Assembly: GCA_922989275.2 (NCBI GenBank)
Contig: OV277862.1
Coordinates: 16,473,543 to 16,537,542 of the forward strand
Length of the DNA: 64,000 bases
Reading direction: 5' to 3'
Origin: Gari tellinella
Lineage: Eukaryota > Mollusca > Bivalvia > Cardiida > Psammobiidae
This document shows, in pieces, positions 31,662 through 43,519 of this stretch (positions are counted from its first letter, which is position 1; each line of letters begins with the position of its first letter). The notes under the pieces were generated by a model. That model was not told the origin of the DNA and ran no database searches. It saw only the letters and a list, made by a program, of their open reading frames with translations. Made by a program: the position numbers and the translations under genes.

Positions 31662-31910
31662 ATTATCCCATTACCCCATACATACGCTTTTACGCCTTTT
31701 ATTTATTCTTCAACAAAAGAAAATCGATCAAATTTATATAGTCATAAACATGTACCAAAAGAAATAGTTCTACATTCTAGCAGATGGTATCTTAAAGCAG
31801 GCTGAAAGTAAAGCAGAATGCGCTTTAAGCGCATTCTGCTTTACTTTAAACCTACTTTAAGTTATCATCTGTATTCAATACTGAAAACAGGATATAGGGT
31901 AAAGGGTTAA
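31662..31910. mobile_element. HP-A foldback MITE
   Basis: CCCATTACCCCATACATACG left end, core AGCAGGCTGAAAGTAAAGCA, apex GCGCTTTAAGCGC, right TTAA. An HP-B remnant and a truncated HP-A follow to 32315. Confidence 0.8.
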
Positions 31911-32345
31911 CCCGCGTATCACGTCATTATTCTTTTTTGCAGACAGTGTAGACCCAGATAAGATACCACCTGAAAGAGATATCTGATTGTAGGATTTACA
32001 ATGTTTGCTAGGAATAATAGAATAATAATATAATAGTTATTTTAATGCTGCACACATATCACGTTTAAAAAGTTTCCACTTAAAAGTTAATCATGTGATT
32101 AATATTCCTAATAGGGGGAGCTATATTTGTGTTATGGGCAGTTACGGATACATGTTGTTTTAACCCTTTACTCTATAGAAACGCACTGTAACGCATTTTT
32201 AGTATTTTTTACGCAAGTTTCTCCTGTGCTGAAAATGGTAGTTTTATTTTATACAGTCATGAATATGTATAATAAGAAATACTTTCTATACTCTAGCAGA
32301 TGGTAGTTTTTTTAGTTCTAGTAAGGAAACCATATTTAGTTTTAA

Positions 32346-32878
32346 AGCGACTCGCAACCGGATGGTGTACTTGTCAAAATAAAATAAAATAAAATACTCA
32401 AATAAAAGCAAATTTGTGGCATTATTTGGCTTCTGACATTAAAAAAATATGATCAGTCCAAAAAAAGTCTCAAGAATCGTCACCGAATCTTAGTTTCTTT
32501 TTAGATATATTCCATCGTTTTTCAATAGCGTCAGCTGACGGTTTTGTTGTTGTTGTTGCTTCTCTACACGGGCTCTGACATAAACCGGAGCCGAATAATG
32601 TAGTATTAATCGCTACCAGTGAAGTACGTTAATTCGCTACCATATATATAGAGAGCGTCCGTGGTCGAGGCGGTAAAGGCGTGTCCTCATTTTTCTTGTT
32701 TGTCTCCGCAATGGAGGGTCACGGGTTCAAATCCCACAGAGCTTCTTCTTTTCATTTTTTGGAAATGCATTTTTTAACAGAATTTATTATCCTAAACTAA
32801 ATCTTACCCATTTATATAATCATTTGACATATATTTACAAATTACCATTTTTAATGCTAAATCCGGTTGCGAGCCTCT
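32346..32878 (+). mobile_element. TTAA element with internal tRNA-like unit, copy 1
   Basis: AGCGACTCGCAACCGGAT at the left and ATCCGGTTGCGAGCCTCT at the right are inverted ends of about 18 bp, flanked by TTAA at 32342-32345 and 32879-32882. The interior carries a tRNA-like unit at 32655-32742. A second copy in opposite orientation lies at 47914-48448 with the same layout. TTAA duplication suggests piggyBac-type mobilisation; no transposase is present. Confidence 0.8.
32655..32742 (+). pseudogene. tRNA-like unit inside the TTAA element, copy 1
   Basis: Box A-like GTGGTCGAGGCGGTAAAGG and box B GGGTTCAAATCCC are separated by a long middle section, as in class II tRNAs (Ser or Leu type). T-rich stretches that could end Pol III transcription follow. 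The acceptor stem is poor in this copy. Confidence 0.55.
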
Positions 32879-33049
32879 TTAAAGAATGTATGTTTTTATG
32901 GTAAAAATATAAAAGAATGAAAAGAAACATGAATGTTTGAAATTCATGTACATGTATTGTGTTTTTAAGTAAGAATATAAATGCTCCAAATCTATAGGCT
33001 AGATTTGGGGGCATAAGAAGAAATTGTAGGTAAATAAACCCTGATCATG

Positions 33050-33250
33050 CTCAGCGCGACTTGGCTTACATTTTCAAACAGTTTGGATTCAGATCAGACG
33101 CCGCGTCACGCGGCGTTTGATATGAATCCTAACTGTTTGCCACTCATACTCAACCTTTCGTCAGTTTGACAAAACTTAAAATTAACTGTGATTTATTTTC
33201 GCAGACGATATATTTGAAGCAGACGACAATTCAGCATGATACATGTCAAC
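33050..33250. mobile_element. HP-C-like hairpin element
   Basis: CAAACAGTTTGGATTCAGAT with a GACGCCGCGTCACGCGGCG apex and the AGCAGACGAC arm. Confidence 0.65.
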
Positions 33251-33312
33251 ACAATTGTTGCGTACTTGTGAGAGTTGTCATTTGTCAACGGACGTACATG
33301 TATTTTGTAGTA

Positions 33313-33679
33313 CAGTGCTTCCTCTCTACAACGACACCCAATGGGATACAGAGAGAGTGTGTGTTGTTCGGAGGGAGTCGTTATAGAGAGGGAAAATTAA
33401 GACTTTGCTAACATTTGCAAACAGTTTGAATCCAGATTAGACGCCGCGTAACGCGGCGTCTGATCTGGATTGAAGCTGTTTGTCACTCGTAATTATATTT
33501 ATTCTATCAAAATCTCCATTTATATGAAGCTTTGAGAAAAAAGCAGACGACAATTGAAAGCAGACGATATTGCAGCAGTAAAAACATTATACACAATTGT
33601 CCCGTTTAGGTTAGTGTGGCAAGGGTCGTTGTAAGGAGGGAGTCGTTGTTTGGAGGACCGTTGTTGACAAGGAACACTG
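33313..33679. mobile_element. HP-D foldback MITE
   Basis: TA-flanked CAGTGCTTCCTCTCTACAAC to AAGGAACACTG. Perfect GACGCCGCGTAACGCGGCGTC core. Confidence 0.85.
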
Positions 33680-33959
33680 TATTGAATTATTCTACTGAAG
33701 CAGACGGCCTTTTCTATGTTTACATGGAAACTATCAGGGCGATGTATTGCGCTCAAACACTTACTTTGAACAGTGTTGTTTTCCTCACAAGTGCCATAGA
33801 ACTAGCGTATCAAGTCTCTATGTTCCATGATACAAATGGAAGACTTTAATGATACACAGGAGCGGATCAGGGACTTTAGTTATCGGAACTAGAGTTGACT
33901 GGTGTCAGAAACACACCAATATATTTTGCAACCTTTTTACGATTAAAAAATACCCTCAA

Positions 33960-33962
33960 CCC

Positions 33963-33997
<35 letters not shown>

Positions 33998-34085
33998 CAA
34001 AAAACCCCCACAACAAAACACACCACAAAAAAATAAACAAAAAAATCCCAAACAAACCCCAAACAAACCCCAACAAACAAAATAA
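33960..34085. repeat. Poly-C run and C/A low-complexity tract
   Basis: About 23 consecutive C, then A runs and CCCAAAC-type repeats. Proline/lysine-rich open frames here are artefacts. Confidence 0.9.
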
Positions 34086-34159
34086 AAAAACAACCAGCAG
34101 ATTTATAAGTTTGGCTAAATCAAAATATATGGTGGATTTAAGTAAGTTTCATGTTGTTT

Positions 34160-34874
34160 TTTTAAAGCCAGAGTAGTGGACGTATTTAAACAGTCTTGGT
34201 GTGCTTCTATCCAAGAGTCTAATGTTTTATATACATACATTTTTTTCAAAAGACTTTTGAACCCGGACATTATCTTACTGTTTTACCCCAAAGTACATGT
34301 ATATTTTAGCTAAGTTCAGATTATCATCCCATAATTTAAGAATTGAATCCGGGCGTTACGGTGAAGGCAGAACTTAAAGAGTGGAAAGGTATTGTGTGTT
34401 TTGTTACAAGCATGACATAGAAGATGAGTTTCATTTTGTTTTAGTATGTACTCTGTATATTGAATTAAGAAAAAAATATCTAAAACGTTATTTTTACCAA
34501 AACCTAAGTGCTTATAAGTATGTAGAGTTGATGAAATCAAATAGTTCCAAAACCTTACTAAATCTATCAAGGTATGTCTATGACGCTTTTGATATGAGGA
34601 AAGCTGCACTGAACTACCTTGATTGGTTTTTATACGAGTTAGTGTTTTATTATCTAATCATTTACAAAAAAATGATCATTTAATATCTTCTTTTTTTTCA
34701 TGAAAATAGCAGTTCAACCTCAAATTCTAAATTTTCGAAAATAGATCTACTATCGTTTGAAATACTTTATTATTATTATTATTATATGCATGTTTGTTTA
34801 GCCACTTTGGTCATCTGTAAATATGTTGTGTGTAACGAGGAATTTGTTAATTCAAGTAACTGATTGAATAAAGA

Positions 34875-34912
<38 letters not shown>
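34160..34912 (+). pseudogene. LINE 3' end: C-terminal ORF, UTR and (ATT)n tail
   Basis: Broken frames give VFKQSWCASIQESNVLYTY, then HNLRIESGRYG, then RYCVFCYKHDIEDEFHFV with a C-x2-C-x8-H-x-like cluster, and SRYVYDAFDMRKAALN. This RIExGRY / CxxC / IEDExHF order is typical of the C-terminal region of non-LTR retrotransposon polyproteins. At least one stop and a frame change are present. The 3' UTR ends GAATAAAGAATT followed by a run of ATT. Confidence 0.8.
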
Positions 34913-34913
<1 letters not shown>

Positions 34914-34934
34914 AACAATATATGTCTTGTCATC

Positions 34935-35070
34935 AGGTTATAACGCTTTTGAGTTGAGTCTTAGATCGTTTTCAAGCATTTGATTGGTCAGATTTGAGCT
35001 TTTACTGAAATCTGACAGATCTAAAGCTCGAGAACGATCTCAGACTCAACTTAAAAGCTTTGTAACCTTG
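34935..35070. mobile_element. HP-K foldback element
   Basis: GGTTATAACGCTTTTGAGTT and AAGCATTTGATTGGTCAGAT at the left. The complementary arm runs GAACGATCTCAGACTCAACT to TTGTAACC. Confidence 0.65.
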
Positions 35071-36029
35071 GTCACTGCATATGAACTACACATGGACACT
35101 AAAATAAAGGCAACACAACCGAACCTCAATAAGTCAAGTTCTGGTAAGCACGAGTTAATCCATTACCCAAAAGATACGTATTTTTACGCCTTTAATACTT
35201 TCTTCAACTGCAGAAAATAATAACACTTCAAACATGAATGTGAAACACAATAAGTATTTCCTATACTCTATCACATGGTAACTTTATTCAGGTTGAAGGT
35301 ATTAAGAAGAATGCTATGTGGGAATGATTACGCGGTTCCGATTTAAAATTGTAATAGAAAAACATAACAACGCCAACACGATTATTACTATTTAATTTCT
35401 CCGCCATTTCGCCGTTAGTCTTTTTCAAGGAATTGAATGTTTTATAAATGGCGCATTAACGTTAAAACGTCATATACATACATAGTAACTGAAAAAACAG
35501 TGATACTATCATAGAGTAGATAGAAATAATTATATGGAACTAATAAACAATCCTAACATCAAAGTCACACTAATATACAGTAAAAACTCTCCATTACCCC
35601 CACCGAAACGAAAGCTGATTCATAACCAGAAAGACAGGCGACAGCCTACAGCAAGGTGAAAGCAAAACACTTCAAAAATGAATATATTATACAATTATTG
35701 CACTTTCATTGGGTCTATATGGGACTTCACCAGCGTTGACCAATAGGATTGCAGAGATAAATTGAAAATGTAATAATATTTAAGGCGTTTTCGTTATTCC
35801 CTGATATTCAATATATCTATATAGATCTACTCAACTCAATTCTGTTTTCAATCTGTCAGCTCATAAACATTGCTCATTCATGTATATAAAAGAAGAAAAA
35901 TCTGATGATATATCCGATAAGCCGATACATGTATACACAATAATGTATTCTACTTCTTTGGTATGTTTGTACAGACATTTTGTTTTATTACACCATCATG
36001 CAAAAACAAATGTGTGGTGTTGTTTTTTT
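35071..36029. other. Decayed repeats, no gene seen
   Basis: An HP-A left arm lies near 35155-35330 and an HP-E left end near 35578-35670 (CAGTAAAAACTCTCCATTAC). The rest is AT-rich. Confidence 0.4.
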
Positions 36030-36105
36030 GGTTTAAAAAAGCTAAAGTCTGACCAATCAAATGCTTGAGAACGATCTCAGAGTTAACTCAAATGTGTAAC
36101 AACAT
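36030..36105. mobile_element. HP-K right arm
   Basis: TCTGACCAATCAAATGCTTG and GAACGATCTCAGAGTTAACT match the HP-K arm. The left half is missing or diverged. Confidence 0.5.
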
Positions 36106-36117
36106 ATATAGGCACCT

Positions 36118-36360
36118 GGGGCCCGTTTTACTAAACTACTTACGCAAAGATTTTGCGTAAGTCAAACTTTTAAATTTTAATTTATCTTTTTGATTATCAC
36201 TTGCTACAAACAGCAAATAGCCAGATCAGAGGACGCGCTTTTAGCGCGTCCTCTGATCTGGCTATTTGCTGTTTGCAAACGTTTATGATCGAAAAATAAG
36301 AGCTAAACGATTTTGACTTACGCAAAACTTTTGCGTAAGTTGTTTAGTAAAACGGGCCCC
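36118..36360. mobile_element. HP-I foldback MITE
   Basis: GGGGCCCGTTTTACTAAAC and complement form the ends, with TTACGCAAA repeats inside. The core CAAACAGCAAATAGCCAGAT with AGGACGCGC arms is a perfect palindrome and belongs to the CAAACAG/GATCAGA core class. Confidence 0.8.
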
Positions 36361-36672
36361 TGGAGGTTGTGGGGCGTCTTTTAGCAACAGATCCGCTCTT
36401 GGTATCAAATACAACAGGGAGAGAAAAAACGTTTGTCTTTTGATTTTTCCAACATCAAATAGACTGTAAGAGAATACGCTTTCGTTTGATCAAACTTTGT
36501 GCCAGTAAATTTTAAAGCAATTCCAGATCCTAGTGGTCTAATTGAAACCTTTGTAACTATCTACTTTCATCACATAGAGCAGATGTAAGACACAATTTTA
36601 ATTAAATAGAAACAACAAACACCCATAATGTACAATACAGGCACGGGCTTGACACAAATGTTTCACCCTTAA

Positions 36673-36944
36673 CTCTCTAAAACTTCAAATGGACAAATCC
36701 AGTTTCCAATTTAGTCTAGTCCAGTTTTCACCATTTTGCTATATAGGGTTGGGGTTTTTCAACGTAATGCAATGTGACAAACAGTGCATACCCTGACCAG
36801 AAGGCTCATTAGGAGCCCTCTGATATCGGTATTCACTGTTCGAAAGGGACACGTGTACTTTTCACATATAATGTACTCTTCACATATATTGTATTCTTCA
36901 CATATATACAATGACGCCTATACGCATGGATAAGTTTCTAAAGG
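36673..36944. mobile_element. HP-B foldback MITE
   Basis: TTAA on both sides. Imperfect core (CATACCCTGACCAGAAGGCT). A CACATATA-type motif is repeated three times in the right arm. Confidence 0.75.
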
Positions 36945-36948
36945 GTTA

Positions 36949-37823
36949 ACCCTTTACCCCATAGCCGGTTTCTAGATTTGAAGACGACTGGCAACTTAAA
37001 TGTAAAGCAGAATGTGCCTTTTGTAATTCAGTTTTACGTTCAGCATGCTTGAAACATAGGTGTCCGGCTAAAAAAACAAAAACAAATTCCTTGGGATTTA
37101 TAAGTAGCGTCAATTTCCCCCGGATCAAGCCTCCATTTGAATTGATGAGATTTGCTGTGTGATCACAGCGCTGATTGGTTTAGAGGATGGACCCGACCAA
37201 TCAACGTTCAGGTCAAGCATCTACACGATTGTTTTCGATCGACACTGTTGAATACTAATAGGAAAGTAGATTTACATATTGTAATGGTACACTTTAATGT
37301 TGAGGCAGTGTCCTTGGTTGTATTTTGAAATAAACATCAGAAGTGGACCTTATATATCATTTCTTAAAAGAAACGAGCAGAAAACAGGGCCGATACAGCT
37401 CGCGGATAAGATTTGAATGTCGAAGTGGAGTTGAGCCCGGGCCATAGGTATTCCTACCTCGGAAAAAACGGGAGTTTCTTCAGAAATTGGACTCTCGTAC
37501 TCGTTGAAAAGAGAAGTTACAGTGCTATATTTGGTATCAATGTGAAGAAAAATTATTTCTCTTTCTACCGTTACCGTGTTTATTTGGAAGTTCTGCATGA
37601 TTAGGGAAAAAATTACGATAGATTCGTCCCGGTCAGGGTCGCCCTGTCCGTGAAGTTATATACCTTCTCTTATATATGATAGATCGAGCACTACAGTAGA
37701 CTAAAAAAAAAATCTTTTTTTTAGCCGGACACCTATGGCTTAAACTACCATCTGCTAAAATATAGAACACATTTCTCAAAGTTCATATCTTGCATAAAGA
37801 GGAAAAATGAATTGCGCAAAGCG
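36949..37823. mobile_element. HP-A element split by HP-J
   Basis: HP-A enters with CCTTTACCCCATAGCCGG, sharing the TTAA of the preceding HP-B, and resumes after 37737 with GCTTAAACTACCATCTGC. The insertion is the HP-J element at 37056-37736. Confidence 0.7.
37056..37736. mobile_element. HP-J element, 681 bp
   Basis: ATAGGTGTCCGGCTAAAAAA at the left and TTTTTTAGCCGGACACCTAT at the right. The flanks GCTTGAAAC and GCTTAAAC look like a decayed target duplication. Inside, 37413-37604 is an open frame of 63 codons on plus (starting MNVEVELSPGHRYSYLG) and another frame is open on minus. Neither resembles a transposase, and I do not call either as a gene. Confidence 0.7.
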
Positions 37824-37830
37824 GCACATA

Positions 37831-38603
37831 CAGTGCTCCCTCCCTACAACGACCCTCCGAACAGCGATTCCCTCTTTACAACACTGCTTGCCGCTGTTCC
37901 CCAAAACATAACAATTACGTATAACTCTTTTATGCATGCTACAGTGGAGAATCTGTTATTCTTTCCCGTTTAAACGCAAACGTACGCAAACGCAAAGCAC
38001 TAAAACGTAGAAAAGAACAACTTTTGGACAATTCTGATATTTCATGTTTATCATGGTGGCAAACAGTTTGGAGCCTGATCAGACGCCGGGTTACCCGGCG
38101 TCTGATCTGGCTTCAAACTGTTTGTATGGGAAATTATAGTTTTAGCGTAAACGCGTTTATTGGGAAAGAATAACACATTCTCCACTGTATAATAATGTCG
38201 TCTGCTGTTTTGTTCTTAAGCTACGTATTGTCGTTTTGACAAAAAGAAACATAATGACGAGTGAAAAACATCTTGAATCCAGATCAGACGCCGCGTAACG
38301 CAAATTTAAGTCAATTTCTCTCCCTATAACGACTCCCTCCGGACACCACAACACAATCTGTGTCTCCCATCGGATGTTGTTGTTACATATACAGGGCTCC
38401 AGATAAGAGGGAGTAAACTGAACAAATTCAGCATTTTCTAACTCAATTCAGCGCCAAATCCTATGGTGTTACTACTTATTAGAATCGTCTCAAAGAGACG
38501 ATTCTAATGAGTAGTGACACCATACGGTTTGATGCAGAAATAAAGATTTTAGTTTTTGAAATAATCCCCTTATCTGGAGCCCTGGTATAGAGAGGGAGCA
38601 CTG
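37831..38603. mobile_element. HP-D host with nested HP-G and HP-F
   Basis: HP-D begins CAGTGCTCCCTCCCTACAAC after TA and ends AGAGGGAGCACTG before TA at 38604. It contains HP-G (37942-38187, TA on both sides) and HP-F (38392-38584). HP-D sequence between them is intact, though the core is cut after GACGCCGCGTAACGC. Confidence 0.85.
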
Positions 38604-38699
38604 TACTAGTATACATGGAGTAATTTTATTCTTAATACAGTAAATCATAAATTGGCCGAAACCCATCCATTGAGTGAGTGAATATTTGAATTATCTAAA

Positions 38700-38972
38700 G
38701 ACTTTGTTTATTATAGTGTCACCCCTATTGAAAGGACCCGCCAGTTTTGACTTATGATACGCCTATATTTTTCTGCACACGCACATTACCTCCCGAATCC
38801 CTTCTCTTATTGTCGGGCGCCTGTTAGAGAAGCGCCTAGGGTAACCATTTGTTTAACTAGCAGCCCACCAACCGACCACATCGGTTCCAATCCCATATCC
38901 GGTACCGGGATTCGAACATTCGATCTCGCGCTTTCGAGGCGGACGCCCTAACCACTAGGCCACGGTTTGGCC
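38700..38972 (-). mobile_element. tRNA-derived SINE
   Basis: On minus the head reads GTGGCCTAGTGGTTAGGGCG (box A-like) and TGTTCGAATCCCGG (perfect box B) about 45 bp apart. A conserved-looking body with CGGTTGGTGGGCTGC follows. An open frame here is incidental. Confidence 0.75.
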
Positions 38973-39200
38973 AGATTTGAACGACGATCTTAGATTCAAC
39001 TTAATTGATTTTTAAGTATAAGTGTAGACCAATATTAGCATCGACTCGCTGTATTAAACATCTATGCTATTCGAGTATAGCGATATGATAGGGGCATGTG
39101 GCGAAAAACTGTTCTATTCTCCCAGGTCCGCTACAATGACATAGCAGTGCATCAACACCATTCTTAGTCTAAACTTGCAAATTACCACTCTTTTTGTTAA

Positions 39201-39408
39201 CCTCTTGACCGCCTTACCTCGAGCACAACCGTTTTTTGCAAACAGTTTGAATCCTGATCAGACGCCGCTTAACGCGGCATCTGATCAGGATCCAAACTGT
39301 TTTACACTCATTTCAATATTTCTTCAGTCAAAATAAAAAAAATAAGATTTAAGAAATAAAAGCAGACGACAATCGTTTAAAATTGATGACGTCAAAGCAG
39401 TGAAGGGG
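39201..39408. mobile_element. HP-C foldback MITE
   Basis: TTAA on both sides, CCTCTTGACCGCCTTACC end and GTCAAAGCAGTGAAGGGG end. Core CAAACAGTTTGAATCCTGAT with a GACGCCGCTTAACGCGGC apex. Confidence 0.85.
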
Positions 39409-39769
39409 TTAAGAAAAACTCGTTTTAATTAACGTCTTTAACCCTGCATGGATACACAACTAACATCTTCAATCCAAAGCTAGCTCGTTATCATAGTTAA
39501 GCTTAGCATCAAAATATGTTGAAAAACAACATAAAAACATACGTCCTCTTTTAACCATTTACTTGGTACCAAATACCCACGAGGCAAATGCTTCAAACTA
39601 AACGCTATTTCTAAGCAAATTGTTCGGATGTTTTCGTTAAAATGCTCAAGGCGGAAAGAGCCGAGTGATGTTTCCGATTTCCACTAAGCAGTTGTAAAAT
39701 ATGACGTCATATTGACGTTGACGTCGTTAAGAACTATATCATATTATCCTCAGGCAGCGGTTATCTTCT

Positions 39770-39900
39770 GGTGTCACTCCTGTACAAAATCCCTCCATAG
39801 AACTCTATAGTAAATTGTCCATATTCTCCTATCTCTGTCCAGTTCCCTGACGTACCGAGCAATATACTGGCCCTGTTTCCATGGAAAGCAATTATAAGAC
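39770..39900 (-). CDS. Weak exon-like stretch
   Basis: A minus frame reads IAFHGNRASILLGTSGNW, then GEYGQFTIEFYGGILYRSD, and stops. A second minus frame and a plus frame (39881-40132) are also open. A possible acceptor, TTTCCATGGAAACAG, has a weak tract. It could be a terminal exon or a relic. No family is recognised. Confidence 0.2.
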
Positions 39901-40139
39901 ACCAGAATTATCAACAGAAAGTGGCACCATGAAGGTTCAACTTTTCCACAAATTTCACATTTCTAAGGTCACCGTCAATATTTACAAAATGAAAGTTGAT
40001 GACCCGCCGCACCACACTCGCATCTCTGACAACATGTTCTCACAAATTAGTTCCCAAATAGAACCCAGAAACACCTTTGATTTATCAACAACATCACTAT
40101 TTCAGCTAAAAAACAAATGCATCTGCAGTTAATCAGCAC

Positions 40140-41890
40140 TTTCAATAAAAAATATGACCATGAACACACACACATCAATGTTTCACTAGGTACTATTTAG
40201 GCACCCTACGACCCGGAAGCACTTCCGTACAGGTGTGACACCTAAATATGAACTATTTGTTTCCTGATTTGCCTGTTTTTACTCTTATATCATAGCTATA
40301 GGTATTGAAAAATAAAAAAACACGGTGACAGATGTCAAGTTCCTCAACATTTGGCATTATAGACTGTTTAAAAACAAGGTCTAAGTCGCAAAATTGGTAA
40401 AAATTCAGCTTTTTGGATTAAATTCAACGCGACCGCTAAATCTTTGTTTTCGCCACATGTAAACTTATTCGAACACTTTTAATGTAAACGAAAGTGTGCG
40501 GATAACCCTTTTTGAAAGGAAAATTGCCTTTTCGTGTAAGAAAAATATTGAAACAACAAAATTCGCCCTTCACGTCTGTCCTAGATAGTAGGTTTTTTTC
40601 TATGAAAAAATGCATTTTGCCATTTTCACCCAAAATAGCTCCTTTTTTTCAGCTAAAAGACTTTTTGAACATGCTGACAGCCATGAATAATATGGAGTAC
40701 ATGAATTTGCAGTAAAAAATAGAAGAAAAACTATGTTTATGACAGATTTGAAGGAAAAGTGAAAGCTCATTGGTCTTGGACCGGGGTCGAAAATGACCAG
40801 GCCGAATGGTAGCAGCCCCCCTTTTTTCTAAGGAAAAACAAGAAATCAACATTTTGTGGACCAAAACCTGCAAACCTAAAGACATTCAGCTTAAACAGAC
40901 CTTTAAAGCCTACTATTAAATCAAATTCGTCAAATCCAATTAGCCAGGAAGCTTGTATAAAAGACTCTTAGTAACTTATGCCTTGCGGCAAATTTTTTTC
41001 ATCACACATGGACATAAGCCCCTATAAACACACAGCGGGAACCGGATCACAGTCCTAGAAACAAAAACGAGTCTTACGAAAAATTACGACGTGATTGCAC
41101 GGAAATAGCCGATCGTGTATGAAGGATAAAAGGCTAAGTCCGATTTCAGCAACACGACATTTGCCAATATTTAACTCAATTTGGAAGCAAAAAGACTTAA
41201 TTCAAATTAAAGTAAAAACGATTTTTGAATTGTTAAGTCTTTCTCCTCATAACTGCTAAAATATTCGCAGATGTTTAAAAGGATGCTTTATTCGCGTTCA
41301 AAATCAGCAAAGTACACGCTTTCACCCTTTTTTACTATATGTTTAATGTGTCCGACACGTACCTTTTTCAAATCAAAATGGAAGCAAAATGTCATTAAAA
41401 TAGAAAATTAAAATTTACACCATGTGAAACAGAATAAAATGAAGTTTATAGCTATAACTGCTAAAATATATTCAACAACTTAAAATATCAGTTTTAGAAT
41501 CATTCCCCTAAATATTCTACATGTATATAGGGAAGTCAGCCGGGAAATTGATCGATCTCAATTTTATCGGCTTTTTGCAAGGGGGACAAACCACTTGATT
41601 AAGTCAGTCAAAATGGACTGAAAGTTGGGTATGGAAGAAAACTAAAAGAGATGAGGGCAAATGTCTTTTTGCATCTGCCAATTTCACTTATAGATGGTGT
41701 GTGTTTCACCTGCGTCTGCATTATTGGCTATGATACATTGGCTATGATACATGTCCCAAATACAGTGGCACATTAAGTGTTTCCGCTATTACAGAACTAC
41801 ATACTGGCAATGTATCCCTTTAATATGCAAATACAACAAAGTGTTTATAAAAATGTCTAGGTATGTATAGGTTCAACTTTAAGCATCTAG
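40140..41890. other. Long AT-rich stretch, no feature recognised
   Basis: No exon with splice support, no MITE ends and no tandem structure. It is the largest repeat-poor gap in the window apart from the right edge. Confidence 0.4.
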
Positions 41891-41893
41891 ATC

Positions 41894-42150
41894 TATACCC
41901 CTTTACCCAATTGCCTATTTCTATTATTGAAAATAAGGGACCACTTAAAGCAGGTTGAAAGTAATGCAGAAGGCGCCTTAATGCGATTTCTGCTTTACTT
42001 TCAGCCCGGTTTAAGCTACCATCTGATAATATGTAGACATTATATCTTATGGCGCATGTTTAAAACTGTTTAAATAGGAACTATTTTGTTCAGCGGAGGA
42101 ATAAATAAAATACGCTAAAAGTCGCTTCTATGTGGGAAAGGGATACTATG
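41894..42150. mobile_element. HP-A foldback MITE
   Basis: CCCTTTACCCAATTGCC end, core AGCAGGTTGAAAGTAATGCA, right end GGGAAAGGG without a clean TTAA. Confidence 0.7.
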
Positions 42151-42394
42151 TGTTTCTATCTCATGTAATTAAGACATTTGAATGATCTTTTAGCCTTAAT
42201 TTTGTTTTAATCAAAAACAAAGTACTTAACGACCACTCATTGTTGAAATTTTACATTCCGATTCCTGTCAAAAACTGATATTGTGACGTCACAGTGTATC
42301 GGCGACGTCATGACGTCTGTTTAGACAGATTTAAGTATGCTAGCACTTTGAATAGATCTACCTCATAAATACTCTATCATGTTCATCTAGATAA

Positions 42395-42700
42395 AAATGA
42401 CAAACGGTGCAGACCCATATCAGAGGAGTAGGAGTCATGTGATCTGGGTCTTCACTGTTAACACAGGACAAGTATACACTTAACATGTGCACTTTTTCAG
42501 ATGCTTAAGATACTTTTGTTCTTGTAAATTGCTGCATCACGGTTGGTATTGTTAATTTTTTGTTAATTATTTGTTTTGTATGAAAATGCCTTTTGTTTTG
42601 TGAGCTTGTATATATTTTGAGGGCCTCATGGAAGATTGGTATTTACCAAATGAGCTCTCTCGTTAAATAAAGTCTTTATTATTATTATTATTATTATTGT
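42395..42700 (+). mobile_element. HP-B remnant followed by a LINE 3' tail
   Basis: 42395-42510 has AAACGGTGCAGACCC and GGTCTTCACTGTT of HP-B. 42520-42700 has TTGAGGGCCTCATGGAAG, CAAATGAGCTCTCTCGTTAA and an AATAAAG followed by a TTA run, a 3' end typical of truncated non-LTR elements. Confidence 0.55.
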
Positions 42701-42732
42701 TGTTGACTGCAAGATATAAATTGTTTCCGATG

Positions 42733-43010
42733 GAAATAATAGCTTTAACGCGTTTATTTGGAAAGAATAACGCCTTCTCCTCATCCTTGTATTTAATCCA
42801 TCCTACAAAAGGGAAATAGGCAAACAGTGTAGACTCTGATCAGACGCCGCATTATAGGAATTTCAATATCAAGCAAAACGAAAATGAAAATTTAAACCAG
42901 GTGCCTCTGTTTGCTACTCAGATTGAAACCATAATTAACCTTTCTAAAAGTAAATTACCCAAGTTTAGTGCATTGCGTTTAAACGGAAAAGAATAATGTA
43001 TCCTCTACTG
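42733..43010. mobile_element. HP-G, diverged copy
   Basis: AATAATAGCTTTAACGCG and GGAAAGAATAACGCCTTCTC at the left, GTTTAAACGGAAAAGAATAA near the right. The core is reduced to CAAACAGTGTAGACTCTGAT. Confidence 0.5.
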
Positions 43011-43018
43011 TATATTAC

Positions 43019-43054
43019 CACGGAGTAATTAGAGCGAGCTCTAATTACTCCGTG
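43019..43054. mobile_element. Ultra-short hairpin insertion
   Basis: CACGGAGTAATTAGAG pairs perfectly with its complement around CGAG. The flanks ATATTAC (43012-43018) and ACATTAC (43055-43061) look like a near-perfect 7-bp duplication. The terminus CACGGAGTAAT resembles CACGAAGTAAT of the hairpin at 15869. Confidence 0.55.
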
Positions 43055-43284
43055 ACATTACGCACAAAACTTACAGCTATCCGTATCTCTAACTGGATGA
43101 AGAGAAAACACCTGGATGTTATAGGCAAATTCGTGACAGGTTACACTCAATTTCTGCGCCAACGGAAAGCATCTCGCCACTTATTGTTTATTTGAAGTAT
43201 ATAATAAAGGTGTTCGGGACTCAAAGGTTCCACTGTAATCAGTGGAATCTCTCAATCAGTCAAACACAACTCTATTGCTATAAA

Positions 43285-43454
43285 CAGTAAAACCTCTCTA
43301 TTACAACCACCAAAAGAAAGCTTTAAAAGACAGGTGACAGCTTAAGAAAGTTGACAGTGAAACAGAAAGCTCCTCGTTTTACTGTCACCTTGCTTTAAGC
43401 AATCAAACTATTAATTCAAACTAATAATTAACTGGTCGTATTAGTGACGTTTTA
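43285..43454. mobile_element. HP-E copy with a shortened core
   Basis: CAGTAAAACCTCTCTATTAC left end. AAGTTGACAGTGAAACAGAA arm, but the GGAGCTTTCTG return section is deleted at the apex. Confidence 0.7.
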
Positions 43455-43519
43455 TTATTACTCCGAACAAACATACATGTATTTCAAAACTAAAGCTTTA
43501 AAAGAAGTATGTATGTTTG

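Noticed and set aside
32655..32742. Functional tRNA gene
   Set aside because: Acceptor pairing is poor in this copy and the unit lies inside a repeated TTAA element, so it is called tRNA-like only.
33895..34176. Proline/lysine-rich frames
   Set aside because: Translation of a poly-C and C/A low-complexity tract.
37350..37604. Opposing frames inside HP-J
   Set aside because: Both strands are open over the same stretch and neither shows transposase motifs; kept only as a note in the HP-J entry.
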